Part shown: positions 6,991 to 11,952 of the stretch, in pieces
Layout of the letters: each line of letters starts with the position of its first letter
How positions within the stretch are numbered: the first letter of the stretch is position 1
NCBI GenBank assembly: GCA_017475785.1
Contig: JAFVEX010000175.1
Span: 1-11,952 of the forward strand
Length of the DNA: 11,952 bases
Direction: 5' to 3'
DNA from: Eubacterium sp.
Lineage (GTDB): Bacteria; Bacillota_A; Clostridia; Lachnospirales; Lachnospiraceae
Translations under genes and position numbers: made by a program
The notes under the pieces: model-generated
Seen by the model: only the letters and a program-made list of their open reading frames with translations
Databases searched by the model: none
Told to the model about the DNA's origin: nothing

Positions 6991-8688
6991 TCAGGGCACA
7001 CGGATCTGCAGAACCTGCGCAAACAGGGCGTCATTTCCGGTGATGAGTACCGCGAGGCGTCCTCTGGTGCGCGTGAGTGCCTCGTAGAGAACAGCAAGCG
7101 CTGAATTGTTGTCTTCTTCTGTGCCAGCTTCTCCGGATCTGCATAGATGCATCGATTCATCATAATAGAAGGTATCGTCCAGAGTGATCAGCACATGGTC
7201 ATATTCCTGCGCGACCAGATCCTTCTCGGGCATCAGGCCGGAAGCCGGGCTGATCTGCTGAAATCCCTGCGCTGCGTAGTAATCGGAAATCAGCTGTTCT
7301 TCTTTTTGGTTTTCTGCGCACAGTACATCGATGCAGCTGTAATCAGCATGAACTGTGCGGTCTTTCAGGTTGAAGAGGTTCCGCATGAAGGCAAAGACAG
7401 GGCGGTTGATCCGGATGTTTCCGGAAAAGGCAAAGGTGTTTGTCTGAAAACTCCGTATGACCTGTTCGGCGTCCTCCATTGGCGAGAACAGAGCCCGGAT
7501 GCTGTATGGGTCATAGGACAGGATGCAGGGCACATGGTCTTTGCAGGCGTCCGAAAGAAGCACAGAAAGAAAGCCGGCCGGAAGACGGTTTGCCTCGTCG
7601 ACTAAAATGTATGCATACTGAGCCGGTTCAAACTGCGCCGGGAGGACAGGTGCCTCTGATGCAGCTGGATCAATCTGTCTGGCGCACGGATCCGGTGAAG
7701 CAGGATGAATCTGTCTGGCGCACGGATCCGGTGAAGCTGGATGAATCTGTCTGGCGCACGGATCCGATAGAGCCGGATCAGGTGCAGTCAGTTGAATTCC
7801 GCGCACATCTGTGGCGCCAAATTCAGTTCCGGACAGAATGGTGACATTCCGGAGACGGGCGTTGATCGTGTGGTGACCTTCCTGGAGGGTACCGCCATGT
7901 ATAAACAGCACCTTCCTTTTCCGCGAGAGGACAAGTGCCAGATCGAAGAGAAGCAGCGTTTTGCCTGTTCCAGCGCTCCCTGTCACGGCTACAACTGGTG
8001 TCTCAGACGGCGCATCCGCCGCTGTATGCTCGGTTCCGGGAATAAGATTCAGGATCCGGCGCCGAAACTCCCACTGCTGATTTGTCAGAAAATATCTCCC
8101 CTGCAGAAATCGGTCCGGCACACTGATTGGCGAAATCAGATAGTCAGAAGAACGAAAATACCGGTCCAGTCCCTCGCCGATAAAGGTCTGAAAGCGGTTT
8201 TTTGTGAGAACTTCAGCAAGCTCATCGACTGCGGCTTCCCGCAGATATCGTTTTTCATTCAGCTGGTAGAGGGTATCCGTTTCCATGACATAGGTAAAGG
8301 AATAGATGGATTTGGAGACATTTGAGAGATAATACCGGTTCTGCTCCAGCTGTCTGCGGATGCGGTCTTCCGGAACAGCCTCGCTTTTCAGTTCAATATT
8401 CAGGACACTGGAGGCATCAGCAGAGAACTTCAGCAGGTCGAATTCTTTGCTGATATGTGCGATTGAATAGGAAAACCAGAATCCGTCCAGAAGGGAGACC
8501 CAGTTTTGATACGCAGGGCGGCATTCAAAACACGTCCCGAGCCTGTTCACCAGGGCACACAAAGAAGCGGCCTCATGTTCACTGACCGTTTTTCGGTCAG
8601 AGCGGCCGGAGAGTGCCTGCAGCAGACGGGAAAACGCATCCTGCCGCGTACTGGTTCTTGTGAGGGTAAAAAGGTTCAGGGCGTTCAT
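6991..8688 (-). CDS. PD-(D/E)XK nuclease - superfamily 1 helicase fusion protein
   Basis: This protein of 565 aa from ATG 8688 probably unwinds and cleaves DNA or RNA. I chose 8688 because a GGAG site lies 6 bases upstream; a GTG at 8778 would add 30 residues with a poor site. The N-terminal part shows a PD-(D/E)XK-like pattern: D84, then IELK (98-101), then QLEQNRYYL (113-121). Helicase motifs follow in order: Walker A GSAGTGKT (237-244), Walker B ILVDEANRLP (361-370), a SYDP motif III-like segment (391-394), NIRINRPVFAFMRNLF (424-439), QEYDHVLITLDDTFYYDE (494-511) and ALTRTRGRLAVLITGN (537-552). An acidic/proline insert of three 12-residue repeats sits between Walker A and B. It resembles DUF2075-like helicases. 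It is monocistronic with its own promoter. Biological role is unknown; a defence or repair function is a guess. Confidence 0.8.
   Translation of the reverse strand: MNALNLFTLTRTSTRQDAFSRLLQALSGRSDRKTVSEHEAASLCALVNRLGTCFECRPAYQNWVSLLDGFWFSYSIAHISKEFDLLKFSADASSVLNIELKSEAVPEDRIRRQLEQNRYYLSNVSKSIYSFTYVMETDTLYQLNEKRYLREAAVDELAEVLTKNRFQTFIGEGLDRYFRSSDYLISPISVPDRFLQGRYFLTNQQWEFRRRILNLIPGTEHTAADAPSETPVVAVTGSAGTGKTLLLFDLALVLSRKRKVLFIHGGTLQEGHHTINARLRNVTILSGTEFGATDVRGIQLTAPDPALSDPCARQIHPASPDPCARQIHPASPDPCARQIDPAASEAPVLPAQFEPAQYAYILVDEANRLPAGFLSVLLSDACKDHVPCILSYDPYSIRALFSPMEDAEQVIRSFQTNTFAFSGNIRINRPVFAFMRNLFNLKDRTVHADYSCIDVLCAENQKEEQLISDYYAAQGFQQISPASGLMPEKDLVAQEYDHVLITLDDTFYYDESMHLCRSGEAGTEEDNNSALAVLYEALTRTRGRLAVLITGNDALFAQVLQIRVP
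7663..7770 (-). repeat. Three tandem 36-bp repeats inside the helicase gene
   Basis: Three near-identical 36-bp units run at 7663-7698, 7699-7734 and 7735-7770, with a partial fourth after 7771. They differ at a few bases only and encode the 12-residue unit DPCARQIHPASP, so the reading frame is kept. The repeats lie between Walker A and Walker B, where a surface insert can be tolerated. Each unit carries one Cys, spaced 12 residues apart. Confidence 0.92.
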
Positions 8689-8825
8689 AACTGGCTCCGG
8701 GATACTTTTCCATGTTGCGCCGCGGCAAAGAAGATCGATTTGCGCCTCCGCTGGCGCGCAAAGAGCGCGCAAGCGCACTCTGTTTTCCGCTCAGGCTTCC
8801 AGTTATCAAATCCGGATGCAATCAT
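8685..8825 (-). other. Possible leader ORF and GC-rich alternative hairpins before the helicase gene
   Basis: A 46-codon minus-strand ORF (ATG 8825) ends in a TGA that overlaps the helicase ATG as ATGA, the typical coupling geometry. Its own ribosome binding site is poor. Within it GCGCGC (8754-8759) can pair with GCGCGC (8765-8770), while an overlapping TTTGCGC...GCGCAAA pairing is an alternative. It could be a translated leader or a non-functional overlap. Confidence 0.25.
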
Positions 8826-8874
8826 CGCAGCCGGCGCGGACGACAGTGTCGAAATACGAGTGATCGTTATTTTA

Positions 8875-8903
8875 ATAATAAAGGATTTCACCTGCTATTT
8901 CAA
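8875..8903 (-). promoter_or_regulatory. Promoter of the nuclease-helicase gene
   Basis: On the minus strand TTGAAA (8898-8903), a 17-bp spacer and TATTAT (8875-8880) make a near-consensus sigma-A promoter. Transcription would start near 8868, leaving a leader of about 180 nt before the preferred ATG. Confidence 0.75.
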
Positions 8904-9008
8904 TCAGGAGGAGTTTGGGGCATCAGATATGAGATATGAGATAATCGTCCCAGTCCCTTTTATGAAAAATGTCAGAAAAAAAGACAGCAGAAAGGCAGTG
9001 AAAGGATA

Positions 9009-9053
9009 CAAAAAGAAGCAGCCGCACTTGATTTGATTCAGTGCGGCTGCTTC
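9009..9053 (-). terminator. Rho-independent terminator of the PTS IIC gene
   Basis: A perfect 14-bp stem GAAGCAGCCGCACT/AGTGCGGCTGCTTC (9015-9028/9040-9053) with an 11-nt loop is followed on the minus strand by a run of five T. It begins 7 bases beyond the PTS stop codon and separates this gene from the helicase promoter. Confidence 0.93.
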
Positions 9054-9059
9054 AAGTAA

Positions 9060-10166
9060 TTACAGATCCAGCTTCAGATCATTCTCTTTTATCCATCCGA
9101 TTTTCCGCAGCGGCATCGCGATGACCGGTGTCAGAACCGCCGGGAGCACGAAGCAGATCAGAAGCAGGCCGACCCAGTCGAAGCCTGTGATCGCTGCGCG
9201 CGTACCTTCCGCAATGTCGTTGACCCAGCCGGTGTAGACGCCGATCTGGCCGACAAGTCCGCAGGTGCCCATGCCAGAGGCAACCGGCGTACCGTTCATC
9301 TGCATCTTAAACAGGCATGTCGCGATCGGCCCTGTGATGGCGGAAGTGATGATCGGCGGAATCCAGATGCGCGGGTTGCGTACAATGTTGCCCATCTGCA
9401 GCATAGAGGTGCCGATGCCCTGCGCGAGGAGGCCGCCCCACTTATTCTCACGGAAGCTCATTACCGCAAATCCGACCATCTGCGCGCAGCAGCCTGCGAC
9501 AGCGGCTCCGCCGGCCAGCCCGACCAGCCCGAGCGCGGCGCAGATTGCCGCGGAAGAGATCGGCAGCGTCAGCGCAATGCCGACGACGACGGAAACAAGT
9601 ATGCCCATCGCGAACGGCTGCAGATCGGTCGCCCACATGATCAGCTCACCGAACTTCATCGCTGCCTTTCCGAGGGCGGGCGCCCACCAGGCCGACAGCG
9701 CGACGCCGACGCCGATGGTGACAAGCGGTGTGACAAGAATATCAACCTTTGTCTCCTTCGATACAGCTTTTCCGAATTCAGAGGCAAAGATCGCGACAAA
9801 GAGCACGGCCAGAGGTCCGCCCGCGCCACCGAGCGCGTTGGAAGCAAATCCTACAGTCACAAGCGAAAACAGAACCAGTGGAGGCGCCTGCAAAGCGTAA
9901 CCTATGGCGACCGCCATGGCAGGTCCGCTCATCGCGGATGCCAGCCCGCCGACGGTGTAAGTCGCTTCTCCGACAGTTGCCACGGGATTCGTCAGAAATC
10001 CGATGTGGAACTGTGAGCCGATCGTGTTGATGATCGTTCCGATCAGCAGGGACGCAAACAGTCCCTGTGCCATGGCACCGAGCGCGTCAATGCCGTAGCG
10101 CTTCGCGGAAATTTCGATGTTTTTTCGCTTCAGAAATGCACGAAACCCCTTATTCTCCTTACTCAT
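9060..10166 (-). CDS. PfoR-like PTS transporter subunit IIC (PTS_EIIC_2 family)
   Basis: An integral membrane protein of 368 aa, the normal family length, related to the IIC-like permeases that include PfoR of Clostridium perfringens. A basic N-terminus (residues 1-24) is followed by about eight to ten hydrophobic segments rich in Gly and Ala. The family signature is seen at NPRIWIPPIITSAITGP (264-280) and in the Gly-rich MNGTPVASGMGTCGLVGQIG (290-309). The ATG at 10166 has AAGGAGAAAG upstream. No EIIA or EIIB partner, kinase or sugar enzyme gene is adjacent, so it is an orphan whose phosphotransfer partners lie elsewhere or do not exist; substrate cannot be inferred. It has its own promoter with a palindromic operator-like site, and a strong terminator. 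Confidence 0.87.
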   Translation of the reverse strand: MSKENKGFRAFLKRKNIEISAKRYGIDALGAMAQGLFASLLIGTIINTIGSQFHIGFLTNPVATVGEATYTVGGLASAMSGPAMAVAIGYALQAPPLVLFSLVTVGFASNALGGAGGPLAVLFVAIFASEFGKAVSKETKVDILVTPLVTIGVGVALSAWWAPALGKAAMKFGELIMWATDLQPFAMGILVSVVVGIALTLPISSAAICAALGLVGLAGGAAVAGCCAQMVGFAVMSFRENKWGGLLAQGIGTSMLQMGNIVRNPRIWIPPIITSAITGPIATCLFKMQMNGTPVASGMGTCGLVGQIGVYTGWVNDIAEGTRAAITGFDWVGLLLICFVLPAVLTPVIAMPLRKIGWIKENDLKLDL

Positions 10167-10258
10167 TTTACTTTCTCCTTGTATCTACACAGAGCATGTA
10201 CGCCAGTGACCTTCATCCTTATATCATGTTCATGGATGAATGAACCGGGCACAACCAT

Positions 10259-10276
10259 ACAAGACAGGTGTCTTGT
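10259..10276. promoter_or_regulatory. 18-bp operator-like palindrome in the PTS IIC leader
   Basis: ACAAGACAGGTGTCTTGT has perfect 8-bp arms around a 2-bp centre. It lies about 15 bp past the PTS -10, roughly +8 to +25 of the transcript, a repressor-type position. A NiaR-type repressor is encoded 1.4 kb away, which makes it one candidate, but the binder is unknown. Confidence 0.55.
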
Positions 10277-10290
10277 CAGATATCATGTCA

Positions 10291-10318
10291 ATTATAATGC
10301 CCATTTGTGTTTTGTCAA
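10291..10318 (-). promoter_or_regulatory. Promoter of the PTS IIC gene
   Basis: On the minus strand a perfect TTGACA (10313-10318), a 16-bp spacer and a perfect TATAAT (10291-10296). The leader is about 115 nt and can form a TTCATCC/GGATGAA hairpin about 50 bp before the gene. Such a strong promoter suggests control by repression. Confidence 0.85.
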
Positions 10319-10396
10319 TGAAAACTTTTCTTTGATTATTGTTCAAGGCGGACAAAAGTATTCCAAAATTGTCCTTTGGTACATGAAAATACATTC

Positions 10397-10405
10397 TGTG
10401 GATAA
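10397..10405 (-). promoter_or_regulatory. Perfect DnaA-box sequence
   Basis: The minus strand reads TTATCCACA, the classical DnaA box. A 9-mer is expected by chance about once per 130 kb on two strands, so an isolated copy means little, but it sits 50 bp from a repeat array before an AAA ATPase gene. Confidence 0.4.
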
Positions 10406-10444
10406 GGGTGGAGAAGGTCTGAGTAATCATTTAGGAGAGATGAA

Positions 10445-10473
10445 TTGACTTTCCAGTAAAGAGACAGTAAAAT
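10445..10473 (+). promoter_or_regulatory. Promoter of the AAA ATPase gene
   Basis: TTGACT (10445-10450), a 17-bp spacer and TAAAAT (10468-10473) give a good sigma-A promoter about 70 bp before the ATG. The first repeat box lies within the spacer and the second covers the -10, so whatever binds the boxes should affect this promoter. Confidence 0.7.
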
Positions 10474-10528
10474 ATATAAGACAGTAAAAATACAGTAAAA
10501 AATATTCGGACAGTAAAAGAAGAGTAAA
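10454..10528 (+). repeat. Six CAGTAAA-type boxes in three helically phased pairs
   Basis: CAGTAAA begins at 10454, 10465, 10482, 10493 and 10511, and GAGTAAA at 10522. Steps are 11, 17, 11, 18 and 11 bp: three direct pairs, each one helical turn apart, recurring every 28-29 bp. Boxes run from inside the promoter into the leader of the ATPase gene. The pattern resembles an operator array or plasmid iterons. Confidence 0.85.
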
Positions 10529-10542
10529 ACAGAGGTGCAAAC

Positions 10543-11592
10543 ATGTCAAATTCTAATCCCTATACATTGGTGTTCGGACAGCCGCCGCTTGAATTGATAG
10601 AACGATCGGCTCAGGCAGAGCGTATTATCAGTGAGTTTAAACAGGAGAGACCTGCCAATTCCATTAATCTGATAACGGGCGTACGCGGATGTGGAAAGAC
10701 GGTGTTTGTCACAGGGATCGCAGACAGATTGCGAAGCAAAGAGTGGATCATTATCAATTTGAATGCGCAAAGAGACCTGCTTCAAAGTCTCGCGGCGAAG
10801 TTGAACAGTGACCGAAAGCTGAATCAGCTGTTTCGAAATGCAGAGATTAACCTTCAGGCATTTGGAATTGGAGTCGGGATCAGCGGGATTCCACCGATTG
10901 ACGATATTGAGGAAGCCCTGATCAGAATGCTGCGCAGTATCAAAAAGCAGCATCAGAGAGTTCTGATCACAATCGATGAGGCAACGAATACCAATGATAT
11001 GCGGGTATTTGCAAGCGCCTACCAGATTTTTCTTCGGGAACAGCTTCCCGTTTTTCTATTGATGACCGGTCTGTATAAAAACATTGACAGCCTGAGAAAT
11101 GCCGATGGTATGACATTCCTTGAGCGGGCGCCGCGTACAGTGCTCGCGCCCCTGAATCAACAGGCTATGACGCAGAAGTATATGGAAACTCTGCAGATCC
11201 GGCAGGATGAAGCTGCGAGACTGTCAAAGGCTACGAAGGGGTATTCATTTGCATTTCAGACGATCGGGTATTTTTATTGGGAAAATCCGATGGATCCGCA
11301 GAAGGCAATGGCGAATGCGATGGACTATCTCGAGGAATTTGCATACAGAAAAATATGGTCTGAGCTGTCACGTAAGGATAAGGAGGTCGTGCTTGCAGTC
11401 TCCAAAGTAAAAAACGGTGAAATAATGCGGATCAGAGAAGTGCTGCACTATTCTACGAATCAGTTTAATCCATATAGAAATCGGCTGATCAAGGCAGGAA
11501 TCATCTGCAGCCCCTTGAATGGGATTGTAGAGTTTGCGCTGCCGGGCTTTGGAGAATTTGCAGAGAGGGTGACGGAAGAAGGATCTATATGA
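10543..11592 (+). CDS. AAA ATPase with C-terminal winged-helix-like region (Orc/Cdc6-like AAA_16 type)
   Basis: This 349-aa ATPase belongs to a family common in clostridia whose role is not established. Walker A is GVRGCGKT (46-53) and Walker B VLITIDE (140-146). The C-terminal third (about 260-345), with SRKDKEVVLAVSKV and then STNQFNPYRNRLIKAGII, looks like a winged helix able to bind DNA. This overall plan resembles archaeal Orc1/Cdc6 and STAND-like ATPases. The ATG at 10543 has GAGGTG (10532-10537) ahead of it. It is monocistronic. The paired boxes over its promoter point to self-regulation or to a DNA substrate of the protein itself. No other replication, transposition or toxin gene is adjacent. 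Confidence 0.8.
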   Translation: MSNSNPYTLVFGQPPLELIERSAQAERIISEFKQERPANSINLITGVRGCGKTVFVTGIADRLRSKEWIIINLNAQRDLLQSLAAKLNSDRKLNQLFRNAEINLQAFGIGVGISGIPPIDDIEEALIRMLRSIKKQHQRVLITIDEATNTNDMRVFASAYQIFLREQLPVFLLMTGLYKNIDSLRNADGMTFLERAPRTVLAPLNQQAMTQKYMETLQIRQDEAARLSKATKGYSFAFQTIGYFYWENPMDPQKAMANAMDYLEEFAYRKIWSELSRKDKEVVLAVSKVKNGEIMRIREVLHYSTNQFNPYRNRLIKAGIICSPLNGIVEFALPGFGEFAERVTEEGSI

Positions 11593-11598
11593 TCTGTC

Positions 11599-11627
11599 TT
11601 GTTATTTAAGTCTCGTGTTGCTATCAT
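11599..11627 (+). promoter_or_regulatory. Possible promoter of the niaR-like gene
   Basis: TTGTTA (11599-11604), a 17-bp spacer and TATCAT (11622-11627) lie about 47 bp before the start codon. The match is moderate. Confidence 0.45.
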
Positions 11628-11673
11628 TAATTGAAGAATTTTGGGAAAAACAGAATTCGGAGGACGAAACGAT

Positions 11674-11952
11674 ATGAATGCGTCTGAGCGCAGAGAAAAA
11701 CTGCTGAAATACATCAGAAAGCAGACAGAACCGGTCAGCGCGTCGGTTCTGGCCGGGGAGTTCAATGTGAGCCGGCAGATTATTGTGGGCGATATCGCGA
11801 TTCTCCGCGCCGCAGGAAATCAGATCGACGCCACGCCGCGCGGGTACCTCCTGCAGACACAGGAGGCAGAAGGAATCCGCCGGCAGATCGTCTCGCTCCA
11901 CACACCGGAGCAGATGGAAGAAGAACTGAATATCTGTGTCGATTACGGCTGC
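11674..11952 (+). CDS. niaR: NiaR-type transcriptional repressor of NAD biosynthesis (3' end outside window)
   Basis: NiaR (YrxA) is a niacin-responsive repressor of NAD synthesis and niacin uptake genes in Firmicutes. The 93 residues visible start at ATG 11674 behind GGAGGA (11659-11664). An HTH_11 domain covers about residues 4-55: REKLLKYIRKQTEPVS, then LAGEFNVSRQIIVGDIAILR, the recognition helix region, then ATPRGYLL. The 3H ligand-binding domain begins at about residue 70 with QIVSLHTPEQMEEELNICVD. The full protein is normally about 170-180 aa, so roughly half is present. The frame is open to the last base. Its position downstream of the ATPase gene, with no clear terminator between, leaves partial co-transcription possible, although a separate promoter is likely. 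Confidence 0.9.
   Translation, partial: MNASERREKLLKYIRKQTEPVSASVLAGEFNVSRQIIVGDIAILRAAGNQIDATPRGYLLQTQEAEGIRRQIVSLHTPEQMEEELNICVDYGC

Larger units (their letters stand above)
10167..10542. other. Divergent intergenic region between PTS IIC and AAA ATPase genes
   Basis: This 376-bp gap is AT-rich from about 10300 onward. Besides the sites listed separately, it has overlapping inverted repeats GGACAA/TTGTCC (10350-10355/10369-10374) and CCAAA/TTTGG (10363-10367/10375-10379). I see no protein gene: the short open frames here lack family features and cross the promoters. Confidence 0.6.

Noticed and set aside
7663..7770. Tandem 36-bp repeats as a CRISPR array
   Set aside because: Units abut without spacers, stay in the helicase reading frame, and there are no cas genes nearby.
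7147..9036. Several plus-strand open frames of 120-180 codons opposite the helicase gene
   Set aside because: They overlap a gene with a full set of helicase motifs, show no domain of their own, and the 8506-9036 frame runs through the helicase promoter.
9265..9900. 211-codon open frame antisense to the PTS IIC gene
   Set aside because: It mirrors the GC-rich codons of a clear membrane protein gene, has no family features and no convincing ribosome binding site.
10167..10542. Chromosomal replication origin
   Set aside because: Only one DnaA-box match, and no dnaA, dnaN or other origin-linked genes; kept only as part of the box-array finding.

Overview
The window looks like chromosomal DNA from an anaerobic, low-to-medium GC Firmicute, most likely a gut Clostridia/Lachnospiraceae-type bacterium. 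The grounds are strong AGGAGG-type ribosome binding sites, TTGACA/TATAAT promoters, an ECF sigma factor with a DUF4179 membrane partner, a clostridial PD-(D/E)XK (Rpn-type) element, a PfoR-like PTS IIC protein and a NiaR-type repressor. This is inference from family content; no species marker is present.

Layout. Positions 1-2735 hold a VWA/metallopeptidase-like protein (5' end probably outside the window) followed by a MoxR-type AAA+ ATPase, a classic ATPase/VWA pair. Positions 2838-3103 hold a 25-codon relic of an aldo/keto reductase, a tRNA-Ser(UGA) whose promoter lies inside that relic, and a strong terminator. Positions 3249-5072 hold an ECF sigma factor overlapping by 4 bp a DUF4179 membrane protein. 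The latter carries an amber stop at codon 20, so the presumed anti-sigma partner is broken or made without its N-terminus.

Positions 5138-6214 are decayed DNA. A minus-strand Rpn-type nuclease has lost its catalytic core but keeps a small C-terminal coiled-coil ORF with its own ribosome binding site. Next to it is a 5'-truncated sugar ABC permease. Then comes moaC (molybdenum cofactor), with a one-base frameshift. Positions 6991-8778 encode, on the minus strand, a fused PD-(D/E)XK nuclease and SF1 helicase with an in-frame 36-bp tandem repeat between helicase motifs. An orphan PfoR-like PTS IIC gene follows on the minus strand at 9060-10166.

The 376-bp divergent region 10167-10542 is the most structured non-coding DNA here. 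It has a PTS promoter with an 18-bp palindrome, a perfect DnaA-box sequence, and six CAGTAAA-like boxes in three pairs, each pair spaced 11 bp, over the promoter and leader of an AAA ATPase gene of Orc/Cdc6-like architecture. The window ends inside niaR, the NAD-biosynthesis repressor.

Four genes in about 4 kb (relic AKR, DUF4179 gene, Rpn element, ABC permease) plus moaC show breakage. This stretch therefore looks like a degrading chromosomal region rather than one coherent operon. The leads most worth pursuing are the paired-box array beside the AAA ATPase, the orphan C-terminal Rpn ORF, and the nuclease-helicase fusion.
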